Assembly: GCA_030740315.1 (NCBI GenBank)
Contig: JASLXN010000092.1
Location: 1-6,358, forward strand
Origin: Dehalococcoidia bacterium
Lineage (GTDB): Bacteria; Chloroflexota; Dehalococcoidia; JACVQG01; JAHKAY01
Length of the DNA stretch: 6,358 bases
Direction: 5' to 3'
Shown here: positions 1 to 4,610 of the stretch, one piece after another
How the letters are laid out: each line of letters opens with the position of its first letter
Numbering within the stretch: position 1 is the stretch's first letter
Notes under the pieces: model-generated
What the model saw: only the letters and a program-made list of their open reading frames with translations
Database searches by the model: none
What the model was told of the DNA's origin: nothing
Made by a program: the position numbers and the translations under genes

Positions 1-576
1 AAGACCATGAAGGCGCTGCTACCCTTCGGTGAAACCACACTGCTGGAATACCAATATTCCTCTCTAACATCAGTGCCTGAGATATCAGGGGTGGTGGTGG
101 TGGTGGGACACCGGCATGAAGAGTTGTTTCCCCTGGTGGAGGGTCGGGCCGGGGCCTGCCCTGGAATTGACGCAGGGATGAGGGCTGTGGTCAACCCTGA
201 CTATCGGATGGGGCGGACGTCTTCCATAAGGGCTGGGCTGAGGGAGGTATTGCACCATGCTGACGGCATCCTCATCATAGGGGTGGATCAGCCTCGCCCC
301 CGTACGGTGCTGACCAAGCTGGTGGCGGAACACCTTGGGGGCAACGTCCCCATCACCGCCCCTACCTACCGTGGAAAGAGGGGCCACCCCACCCTGTTCT
401 CGGCAACTCTCCTGCCGGAGTTGTTGGCTGTCTCCGAGGAGAAACAAGGGTTGAGGGAGGTCATGTCCCGCCACAGGGCCGAGGTGCGCGACATAGAGTT
501 TGACACCCCAACTGTGCTTCTGGATATCAACACCCAGGAGGACTACCAGGAAGCGTTGAAGTTGCTGGTTCCTTAG
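1..576 (+). CDS. mocA: MocA-like molybdenum cofactor cytidylyltransferase, 5'-truncated by window edge
   Basis: This is the C-terminal part of an NTP-transferase of the MobA/MocA family, which attaches a nucleotide (CMP for MocA, GMP for MobA) to molybdopterin in the cytoplasm. The frame is open to base 1 and reads KTMKALLPFG. In the family this matches the segment just after the N-terminal nucleotide-binding loop LAAGxSxRMG, so that loop and the true start lie outside the window; the ATG at 7 is internal. Visible family signatures are ALLPFG, the GRTSSIRAGL segment (GMSSSLRAGL type, favouring MocA over MobA), the metal-binding Asp in IIGVDQPRP, TYRGKRGHPTLF, and the C-terminal LLDINTQEDYQEAL. 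It ends in TAG at 574-576, overlapping by 4 bp the stop of the convergent broken toxin gene. MocA normally matures cofactors for xanthine dehydrogenase- or CO dehydrogenase-type enzymes, none of which is visible here. Family is secure; CTP preference is inferred. Confidence 0.87.
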   Translation, partial: KTMKALLPFGETTLLEYQYSSLTSVPEISGVVVVVGHRHEELFPLVEGRAGACPGIDAGMRAVVNPDYRMGRTSSIRAGLREVLHHADGILIIGVDQPRPRTVLTKLVAEHLGGNVPITAPTYRGKRGHPTLFSATLLPELLAVSEEKQGLREVMSRHRAEVRDIEFDTPTVLLDINTQEDYQEALKLLVP

Positions 577-828
577 CGGTATACCTCCCGGCGTTGGCTT
601 ACACGTAGGACTGTGACCACATTCCGGTCGTCATCCATGTGGTACACAGCCCGGTAGTCCCCCTACCCGGATACAACACAGGTCAGAGCCCTTGAGCTTG
701 AGCACTCTATGTGGGCGTGGGTTGTCCTCCAATTGGCGTAGCGAAGCAGTGTTGGTTAGGTGGGTGTCTCTATCGAGCGTGGCTAAGGCACTGCGGGCTG
801 TCCGCCGCAGGTTAACGGTGTAGCGCAC
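573..828 (-). pseudogene. RelE/ParE-family toxin, disrupted by a one-base frameshift
   Basis: Type II toxin of the RelE/ParE superfamily (mRNA interferase or gyrase inhibitor fold), normally about 85-90 residues. Reading starts at GTG 828 (MRYTVNLRRTARSALATL) and runs through the family-typical LEDNPRPHRVLKLKGSD and CCIRVG. At the G5 run (plus-strand C5 at 659-663) the frame is lost. Removing one base restores DYRAVYHMDDDRNVVTVLRV then SQRREVYR and a TAA at 573-575, giving an 84-residue protein of normal family length with the conserved RVGDYRAVY core. The interval is 256 bp, i.e. 85 codons plus one base. As read, the product is 65 residues and lacks the C-terminal strands that carry active-site residues in RelE proteins. 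Either the gene is a pseudogene or the homopolymer is a sequencing error; programmed frameshifting is unlikely. No intact antitoxin lies upstream. Confidence 0.8.
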
Positions 829-829
829 C

Positions 830-959
830 TTTGTGCTTTTGCATCTCCAACGCTCATTCGACCTCGTCCAGGGTTACGATGCCTTACTCGTCCGCGAGGG
901 TGGCTGGCCCTCCAGGATATCAATCTCGTCCCCCGCCTTTCCACCGTGACCCTCACACC
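830..959 (-). pseudogene. Possible decayed antitoxin or partner gene upstream of the toxin
   Basis: Immediately upstream of the toxin on the same strand, protein-like fragments appear in different frames: VRVTVERRG (about 932-956), then DEIDILEG (about 907-927), then PATLADE, a TAA at 884-886, GIVTLDEVE (857-883), an in-frame TGA at 854-856 and ALEMQKHK (830-853). The TGA could derive from a CGA Arg codon by one transition, giving GIVTLDEVERALEMQKHK, which resembles the C-terminal tails of Phd/RelB-type antitoxins. Position fits an antitoxin gene, which usually precedes and abuts its toxin. The reconstruction needs at least one frameshift and two stop repairs, so it is a tentative relic and the antitoxin family is not identified. 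Confidence 0.35.
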
Positions 960-1105
960 CGGTCATTAAGGGATTTATCGGAGAGAGCGGCTAGGGCTTT
1001 GCACCGATGGCACAGCCCGGCGGGCACGTTGGGAAGCATCATCCGTTGCCTCTTGGGGGTATCCTTTGCGATAGCGCATCTCTTGTCACGAAAGCTACGT
1101 TGGGT

Positions 1106-1138
1106 ATTGCCACGGGAAGGAAGGAAGTCGCAGCAATG
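1106..1138. repeat. ATTGC...GCAAT-bounded short repeat-like element
   Basis: A purine-rich segment is bounded by inverted ATTGC (1106-1110) and GCAAT (1133-1137), with the form ATTGCCACG...GTCGCAGCAATG. It resembles, in layout only, the short interspersed ATTGCCACG...CGCAATG repeats seen between genes in many bacterial genomes. It merges into the next palindrome, as if repeats were nested. Only one copy lies in this window, so repetitiveness is inferred. Confidence 0.3.
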
Positions 1139-1167
1139 TAGGGGCGCCGCTTGCCGCGGCCCTACAT
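1136..1167. repeat. GTAGGGGC-type palindromic repeat (hairpin)
   Basis: ATGTAGGG (1136-1143) pairs perfectly with CCCTACAT (1160-1167). Inside, CCGC (1147-1150) pairs with GCGG (1156-1159) around a 5-nt loop, leaving a 3-nt bulge (1144-1146). Elements with a GTAGGGGC...CCCTAC outer stem and a variable GC-rich core occur as interspersed palindromes in several bacterial phyla, including Chloroflexota. It lies in gene-free DNA and could fold in RNA from either strand. The palindrome is directly visible; family membership is inferred. Confidence 0.5.
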
Positions 1168-1308
1168 ATGTGGTGAGGGACTCTGAGTGGATGTTTCCGC
1201 CAGAGGATATTCACACGGGTGGATGGAAACAATGTGCGTTGGGCGGCCTCAGCCTAGTATGGTTTTTGCAATCCGTTCTTTTGCGGCCCACCCGCCCTCG
1301 GTTTTATT

Positions 1309-1332
1309 GCTTGAGGCCGAAACCCCTCAAGC
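1309..1332. repeat. 8-bp perfect hairpin in intergenic DNA
   Basis: GCTTGAGG (1309-1316) and CCTCAAGC (1325-1332) form a perfect 8-bp stem with an 8-nt loop. It lies about 130 bp beyond the stop of the minus-strand TPP enzyme and could sit in that transcript's 3' end. No T-run follows on either strand, so an intrinsic terminator call is not supported. Confidence 0.4.
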
Positions 1333-1463
1333 CTCCAAGAGAATCAGGAGTATCATATGCTGCTGTGGCCCTTGGCTGATGAAGTAGGTGTTTCCTACCC
1401 AAAGCGGGAGTTTCAGTGGGTGCAAACCCATGACAGATGGAGGAGGTGGGTGGGGAACAGGCT

Positions 1464-3128
1464 TCAGCCCCTACCCCTCGCCGTCCTTTGGGTGGCGGGG
1501 CTGGCGACGGTAGGGTCCGTGGCTACATTGATGAGGGCGGCCTTGCTGGAGGCGAAGGCCCGCTCCAGGGCGGGGTGGATGTCTTGGGGACGCTCCACGT
1601 ACTCACCGTGGCCCCCCAGGGCCTCTACCACCTTGTCATACCGGGTAGGCCCTAGCTCGGTACCTACTACCCGGTTGACCCCGTAGATTATCTCCTGACG
1701 GTGTTTTATCATTCCCCAGGCGGCATCGTTGGCCACCACCACTACGATGGGCAGGTTGTGTCGGATCGCGGTATCCATCTCCATGCCGTTGAGACCGAAG
1801 GTGCCGTCGCCGTTGAGCACCAGCACCTGCTCCTGCGGACGGGCCAGCTTGGCGGCGACGGCGAAGGGGATGCCGGATCCGATAAGCCCCAGGTTGCCCT
1901 GGTCCATCCACCGCCCCGGCCCGTACACCCGCATCCCCATGGCCGCGAAGACGGCGCAGTCACCACCGTCAACCACCAGGGTGGAGTCACGGTCAAGGAA
2001 ATCGCCTATCTCTTTGCACAGGCGTAGGGGGTGTATGGGTACATTGTCGGAGGCGGCATCGTCATCCACCCGCTGGCGGCGAGACCGGCCCTGGCGCTGC
2101 ACCTCGGATACCCAGTCTGGCCTCCCCCACCCCTTCATATCCCGGGAAGCCTCAATTAGCTGCTCTAACACCCGCCGGGCGTCGCCGGCGATGCCGATGT
2201 CTATGGGCCGGTTGCGGCCTATTTCACCGGCGTCGATATCTATTTGAATCCACCTCTGTCCGGCTTCCGGGGCGGCGAAGACCGGGGGCTGCCCCTTGTT
2301 AAGCCAGTAGTTGATGCGGGTGCCCACCACCAGGATGACATCTGCATCCCTTGCGCCTACCCGGTAGGGGCCGAAGCACAGGGGGTGATCTTCGGGCAGG
2401 CAGCCCCGTCCCATCTGGTTGAGGAGCACAGGGGCCTGGACCAACTCAGCTAGCTCCCGAAGCTGCTCGGATGCCCCGGACCAATTTACGCCGCTGCCGG
2501 CGATGATGATGGGGCGTTGGGCGTTGTGCAGGGCCTCCACCGCTGCCGCCACCAGGTCTGGGTCCCCCTGGGGCCGGGCACGGGTGCGAGACCAGGGGAA
2601 AGGTGGCACCTCAGACTCATCCATCTTGGCCTCCAGTACATCCTGGGGGATATCCAGGAACACGGGGCCGGGGCGTCCGGAGGTGGCATAGCGGAAGGCC
2701 ATGGCTATGTACTCCGGAATACGCTTGGGGTCATAGCAGGTGGCGGCCCACTTGGTGATGGGTGCCAGAAGCTGGGTTTGGCTGTAGTCCATGCCGAAGC
2801 CGGTGTCGAAGTCACGCAGAGGGACGCGGCCGGATATGGTAACTACCGGGCTGGCCATTTGGTGGGCGGTGATGATACCGGGGACGGCATCGGCCAGCCC
2901 TGGCCCAGCGGTTACCACGGCCACCCCCGGCTCCCCGGTTACCCGTGCCCAACCGTCGGCCATGTGGACGGCTGCCTGCTCGTGCCGGGTGTCGATGATG
3001 CGCATCTCCTCGTCGAGGCAGGCGTCGAAGATAGCCATATCGTAATCTCCTGAGAGGGCGAATATTTGCCCTGCCCCCTGCGCCTTTAGCGCCCGGACCA
3101 CTAGGTCGCCGCCGTCCACCGTAGCCAT
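1464..3128 (-). CDS. TPP-dependent enzyme of the acetolactate synthase / 2-hydroxyacyl-CoA lyase superfamily
   Basis: A complete 554-residue thiamine-diphosphate enzyme, the usual length for this superfamily. Domain order is standard: an N-terminal TPP-binding PYR domain (about 5-170) with the catalytic glutamate E50 in RHEQAAVHMADGWAR; a central domain (about 190-330); and a C-terminal PP domain (about 380-545) with the Mg/TPP motif GDG at 440-442 and N467 in VVANDAAWG. The central-domain stretch GTRINYWLNKGQPPVF followed by IQIDIDAGEIGRNRP resembles oxalyl-CoA decarboxylase and 2-hydroxyacyl-CoA lyase more than biosynthetic acetolactate synthase, and no ilvN-like small subunit lies next to it. 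Substrate is therefore open: an acyl-CoA C-C lyase/decarboxylase or an ALS-like carboligase. The ATG at 3128 is chosen because GGGAGGG precedes it by 4 nt and a good promoter ends about 30 bp upstream. The frame stays open to 3461, but that extension is Pro/Arg-rich and overlaps the promoter. No signal peptide; cytoplasmic. Confidence 0.9.
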   Translation of the reverse strand: MATVDGGDLVVRALKAQGAGQIFALSGDYDMAIFDACLDEEMRIIDTRHEQAAVHMADGWARVTGEPGVAVVTAGPGLADAVPGIITAHQMASPVVTISGRVPLRDFDTGFGMDYSQTQLLAPITKWAATCYDPKRIPEYIAMAFRYATSGRPGPVFLDIPQDVLEAKMDESEVPPFPWSRTRARPQGDPDLVAAAVEALHNAQRPIIIAGSGVNWSGASEQLRELAELVQAPVLLNQMGRGCLPEDHPLCFGPYRVGARDADVILVVGTRINYWLNKGQPPVFAAPEAGQRWIQIDIDAGEIGRNRPIDIGIAGDARRVLEQLIEASRDMKGWGRPDWVSEVQRQGRSRRQRVDDDAASDNVPIHPLRLCKEIGDFLDRDSTLVVDGGDCAVFAAMGMRVYGPGRWMDQGNLGLIGSGIPFAVAAKLARPQEQVLVLNGDGTFGLNGMEMDTAIRHNLPIVVVVANDAAWGMIKHRQEIIYGVNRVVGTELGPTRYDKVVEALGGHGEYVERPQDIHPALERAFASSKAALINVATDPTVASPATQRTARGRG

Positions 3129-3132
3129 GTAG

Positions 3133-3139
3133 CCCTCCC
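3133..3139 (-). promoter_or_regulatory. Ribosome binding site deciding the TPP enzyme start
   Basis: On the minus strand GGGAGGG lies 4 nt before the ATG at 3128 (GGAGG core, 5 nt). It supports MATVDGG as the N-terminus over the upstream in-frame ATG at 3158, which overlaps the -10 box. Confidence 0.7.
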
Positions 3140-3156
3140 GTACCAAGGTTGCTCCC

Positions 3157-3185
3157 ATTTTACCCCGCTGGGGCCGGGATGCCAA
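3157..3185 (-). promoter_or_regulatory. Sigma-70-type promoter for the TPP enzyme
   Basis: On the minus strand, TTGGCA (3185-3180) is followed after exactly 17 nt by TAAAAT (3162-3157). Each hexamer matches the consensus at five of six positions. The predicted start of transcription near 3150 gives a leader of about 20 nt carrying the ribosome binding site. The spacer contains one arm of a 10-bp inverted repeat whose other arm lies 80-90 bp upstream. Confidence 0.65.
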
Positions 3186-3265
3186 AAAGGTAAGGGTGCT
3201 TGGCTTTTTCCTGCTCATCCATGGGTTATGTTCTAGGATGGAGAACCCTCTCAAACCCCAGCGGG
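3164..3265. repeat. Separated 10-bp inverted repeat, one arm inside the TPP enzyme promoter
   Basis: CCCGCTGGGG (3164-3173) and its exact reverse complement CCCCAGCGGG (3256-3265) are about 80 bp apart. The proximal arm lies between the -35 and -10 boxes of the minus-strand promoter. The arrangement could be a paired operator for a looping repressor or simply two repeat fragments. No regulator gene is nearby. Confidence 0.35.
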
Positions 3266-3321
3266 TTATTGCCGAAAGCGAATATTGCAGGAGCGGGCTA
3301 TTTATACGAAGAGGGGGTGTT

Positions 3322-3342
3322 CCAGGGGGCATAGCCCCCTGG
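3322..3342. repeat. Perfect 9-bp GC-rich hairpin
   Basis: CCAGGGGGC (3322-3330) and GCCCCCTGG (3334-3342) form a perfect stem around an ATA loop. A shorter relative (GGGGC-AAA-GCCCC, preceded by the same CCAGG) is at 4203-4215. Both are followed within 20-30 bp by a GGGTGGRTGGRA run (about 3358 and 4231), suggesting one intergenic element family. There is no T-tract, so termination is not the obvious role. Confidence 0.5.
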
Positions 3343-3442
3343 GGAAAAGCACCGAGTGGGTGGGTGGGAAGGGCGATACCTCTAAATGCGCTGGGGGGAC
3401 CTGCCCGTGTGTGGTAATTGGGTCTTGCATCTCTGTCCCATT

Positions 3443-3477
3443 GCTTTTTTGTCGTACGCAAAAAGCCTTTGCACCAT
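3443..3477. repeat. 35-bp repeat family, copy 1
   Basis: The unit starts GCTTTTTTGTCGTACGCAAA and ends near CCTTTGCACCAT. Its middle is an imperfect palindrome, TTTTG-T-CGTACG-CAAAA. It is joined head-to-tail to copy 2. Confidence 0.65.
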
Positions 3478-3512
3478 GCTTTTTTGTCGTGCGCAAAATA
3501 CCTTTGCCAATA
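3478..3512. repeat. 35-bp repeat family, copy 2
   Basis: Starts GCTTTTTTGTCGTGCGCAAA and continues with ATACCTTTGC. It matches copy 1 except for a few substitutions (A to G in the core, and around AAGCC/ATACC). The period of 35 bp is not a multiple of three, arguing against a repeated peptide. Confidence 0.65.
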
Positions 3513-3655
3513 TCCCGATCTGGCCCTAGCCCTTCATGGGCCATTGGGCCACGCCCAGCCTTGCCACTGGACTTGTGGTTTACAGCTCCCTCACCGTTTC
3601 CTTGCCAGCCACGTATTATGATTCCCCTTTCTGGCACTGGCCTTCTACGTGCCTT

Positions 3656-3685
3656 GTTATTTTGGCGTACGCAAAATACCTTTGC
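3656..3685. repeat. 35-bp repeat family, copy 3 (separated)
   Basis: GTTATTTTGGCGTACGCAAA followed by ATACCTTTGC matches the last two thirds of copy 2 nearly exactly and has the palindromic CGTACG of copy 1. It is in the same orientation, about 140 bp past copy 2 and about 110 bp before the cupin start. Confidence 0.6.
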
Positions 3686-3788
3686 GCCTTGTAATCCTTG
3701 ATCACCTTGTGCCGGGAACGGCCGCTTAGGCTATTCACCGCCTGTTGTAGTAAATTGCTGGTAACAATCTTCCGGCTAAAGGGAAGAG

Positions 3789-3793
3789 AGGAG
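3789..3793 (+). promoter_or_regulatory. Ribosome binding site of the cupin gene
   Basis: AGGAG within a purine-rich AAGAGAGGAGAG run, 5 nt before the ATG at 3799. It fixes the start of the cupin gene. Confidence 0.7.
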
Positions 3794-3798
3794 AGACT

Positions 3799-4137
3799 AT
3801 GAGGTTTGTCAGACTTTACACCGGAGAGGACGGACAGTCTCACTTGGAGGAAATGGACGCGCCCATGGCCTTGGTGGAGCAGGCTCCCTTTGAGCCGGTT
3901 ACAGGGGTGTCTTTCCGGCGCTACCCTCCCGGCCATGTCTGGGACTGGCACAATGCCCCCAGGCGGCAGTATGTTATCACTCTGGCCGGACAGGCGGAGA
4001 TAGTGCTTGGGGACGGCACGGTGATGTCCGTCTCCCCGGGGGATGTGCTGCTGGCAGAAGACCTGACTGAAAAGGGCCACATAATCCGGGCGGTGGGGGG
4101 TGAGTACCGGGTATCCGTGGCCATAGCAGTGGCTTGA
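3799..4137 (+). CDS. Small single-domain cupin protein
   Basis: A 112-residue protein with one RmlC-like cupin barrel, a typical size for single-domain cupins. Cupin motif 1 is visible as G45-x5-H51 then Q57 and G64 (PPGHVWDWHNAPRRQYVITLAG compressed), and motif 2 as SPGDVLLAED ending at H94. The canonical motif 1 would carry HxH and Glu; here the second His position is A53 and the Glu position is Q57, leaving H51, Q57 and H94 as possible metal ligands. A reduced or altered metal site is therefore likely. No signal peptide or membrane segment, so cytoplasmic. A strong AGGAG lies 5 nt before the ATG. It appears to be a single-gene unit, divergent from the TPP enzyme and separated by 183 bp from the moaD-like gene. 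Substrate or regulatory role cannot be read from the sequence. Confidence 0.85.
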   Translation: MRFVRLYTGEDGQSHLEEMDAPMALVEQAPFEPVTGVSFRRYPPGHVWDWHNAPRRQYVITLAGQAEIVLGDGTVMSVSPGDVLLAEDLTEKGHIIRAVGGEYRVSVAIAVA

Positions 4138-4202
4138 GGGCAGTCGGGCCAGGTTGGCAAAGCCGCACTGTGTACCCCCACCCAACCATATTATGATGCC
4201 AG

Positions 4203-4215
4203 GGGGCAAAGCCCC
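4203..4215. repeat. GC-rich hairpin downstream of the cupin gene
   Basis: GGGGC (4203-4207) and GCCCC (4211-4215) pair around AAA, in the context GCCAGGGGGCAAAGCCCCGC. It is a degenerate version of the hairpin at 3322-3342. It lies 65 bp after the cupin stop and could stabilise or end that transcript, but no T-run follows. Confidence 0.45.
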
Positions 4216-4243
4216 GCAGAGAAATTATCTGGGTGGATGGAAG

Positions 4244-4275
4244 ATAGCTTGCTATAGCGGTGGTACTGGCGGTAC
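4244..4275. promoter_or_regulatory. Inverted and direct repeats upstream of the moaD promoter
   Basis: ATAGC-TT-GCTAT (4244-4255) is a perfect 12-bp palindrome. It is followed by GGTAC-TGGC-GGTAC (4262-4275), a direct repeat containing two GTAC palindromes. Both lie 5-35 bp before the -35 box at 4281, a position where activators often bind. Function is inferred from position only. Confidence 0.3.
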
Positions 4276-4280
4276 AAAAC

Positions 4281-4312
4281 TTGATATCGTCCCAATTTCG
4301 GGTTAATATAAC
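4281..4312 (+). promoter_or_regulatory. Sigma-70-type promoter giving a near-leaderless moaD transcript
   Basis: TTGATA (4281-4286) is followed after 17 nt by TAATAT (4304-4309); an overlapping TATAAC occupies 4307-4312. Transcription would start at about 4315-4321, while the moaD-like ATG is at 4321. The leader would be 0-6 nt, and no Shine-Dalgarno sequence precedes the ATG. An in-frame TAA at 4309-4311 excludes an earlier start. Confidence 0.6.
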
Positions 4313-4320
4313 ACCCTTAT

Positions 4321-4608
4321 ATGCCGGAAGTAAGCGTGAGCTTCTATGGACACATCCGAGGGCTAGTCCCCCAGGGCAAGATGGGCCTTAAGCTGCCTGA
4401 AGGCAGTACCGTGGCCGATTTGATTCAGGGCCTAGTGGAGGGGTTGGGGGAGCCGTTCCGGGAGAGGGCCATCGATGAGCAAGGCCTGCTACTCCCGTCG
4501 GTGAAGATAATCGTGGACGGGGAGGTGGTGGAGGTGCCGGACCAACCACTGGGGAAGGAAGGGGCAAAGGTGGCGGTGGTGTTTGTGCCCCCAGTAATCG
4601 GAGGATAG
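4321..4608 (+). CDS. moaD: MoaD/ThiS-family sulfur carrier protein
   Basis: A 95-residue beta-grasp, ubiquitin-like protein ending in the diagnostic double glycine (FVPPVIGG). In the family this C-terminus is adenylated and converted to a thiocarboxylate, which donates sulfur; in MoaD it forms the small subunit of molybdopterin synthase with MoaE. Other visible features are the N-terminal strand VSVSFYGHIRGL, LPEGSTVADLIQGLVEGLG, VKIIVDGEVVE and the KVAVVFVPPV strand. Two bases after its stop begins a molybdopterin oxidoreductase, which strongly favours a MoaD-like role, possibly dedicated to that enzyme, over thiamine synthesis. The ATG at 4321 is the only reasonable start because a stop lies in frame 12 bp upstream. 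No Shine-Dalgarno precedes it, consistent with leaderless translation. moaE and the activating enzyme (MoeB type) are not in view. Confidence 0.85.
   Translation: MPEVSVSFYGHIRGLVPQGKMGLKLPEGSTVADLIQGLVEGLGEPFRERAIDEQGLLLPSVKIIVDGEVVEVPDQPLGKEGAKVAVVFVPPVIGG
4600..4604 (+). promoter_or_regulatory. Ribosome binding site of the oxidoreductase, inside the moaD Gly-Gly codons
   Basis: GGAGG (4600-4604), 6 nt before the ATG at 4611, overlaps the last two glycine codons of the moaD-like gene (GGA at 4603-4605). The essential C-terminal Gly-Gly and the next gene's translation signal therefore share bases, and the two genes are probably translationally coupled. Confidence 0.7.
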
Positions 4609-4610
4609 CA

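Larger units (their letters stand above)
960..1463. other. Intergenic stretch without a credible gene; scattered hairpins
   Basis: Neither strand gives a protein-like reading of useful length. The long plus-strand frame through here is rich in Arg, Pro, Ser, Cys and Trp, has no domain pattern and no ribosome binding site. A short minus-strand stretch (about 960-1100) reads MMLPNVPAGLCHRCKALAAL and ends in TGA near 958; it has a CxxC pair and might be a fragment of the decayed gene downstream, but is too short to name. Small perfect hairpins include GTAGG/CCTAC (1384-1398) and TGGGT-GCAA-ACCCA (1417-1430). The latter lies 34 bp past the stop of the minus-strand TPP enzyme, but has no T-tract and is not a convincing intrinsic terminator. 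Confidence 0.5.
3186..3798. other. Divergent intergenic region, repeat-rich, no credible gene
   Basis: This gap of about 0.6 kb separates the promoter of the minus-strand TPP enzyme from the plus-strand cupin gene. Open frames on both strands are short, low in complexity and read straight through the repeats below. It holds a 9-bp GC-rich hairpin (3322-3342), three copies of a 30-35 bp repeat and AT-rich patches such as CGTATTATGATTCC (about 3612). I could not find a promoter with good boxes and spacing for the cupin gene; the best candidate (TTAGGC, 16 nt, TAGTAA, about 3725-3752) is weak. Confidence 0.5.

Noticed and set aside
7..9. ATG at 7 as the true start of the MocA-like gene
   Set aside because: The frame is open upstream and homology places KALLPFG after the N-terminal nucleotide-binding loop, which must lie outside the window.
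91..105. GTG x5 microsatellite as a phase-variable tract
   Set aside because: It encodes the VVVVV beta strand expected in this family, and triplet changes would not shift frame; a similar run at about 5237 encodes the same kind of strand.
831..1379. 182-residue plus-strand open frame
   Set aside because: No ribosome binding site, no domain pattern, odd composition, and it reads through palindromes and the decayed minus-strand gene.
1384..1430. Intrinsic terminator for the TPP enzyme
   Set aside because: The hairpins are short and no T-tract follows them on the minus strand.
3129..3461. 111-residue N-terminal extension of the TPP enzyme on the minus strand
   Set aside because: It is Pro/Arg-rich, matches no part of the TPP family, and covers a near-consensus promoter and the ribosome binding site that serve the ATG at 3128.
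3443..3512. CRISPR array
   Set aside because: Only two adjacent units with no unique spacers between them, and no cas genes.
3285..3701. Plus- and minus-strand open frames across the 35-bp repeats
   Set aside because: The 35-bp period shifts frame between units, so a coding repeat would not be maintained; peptides are low in complexity.
3616..4209. 197-residue minus-strand open frame opposite the cupin
   Set aside because: It is the shadow of the cupin gene extended through repeat copy 3; it has no protein-like pattern, whereas the plus strand has a clear cupin and a strong AGGAG.
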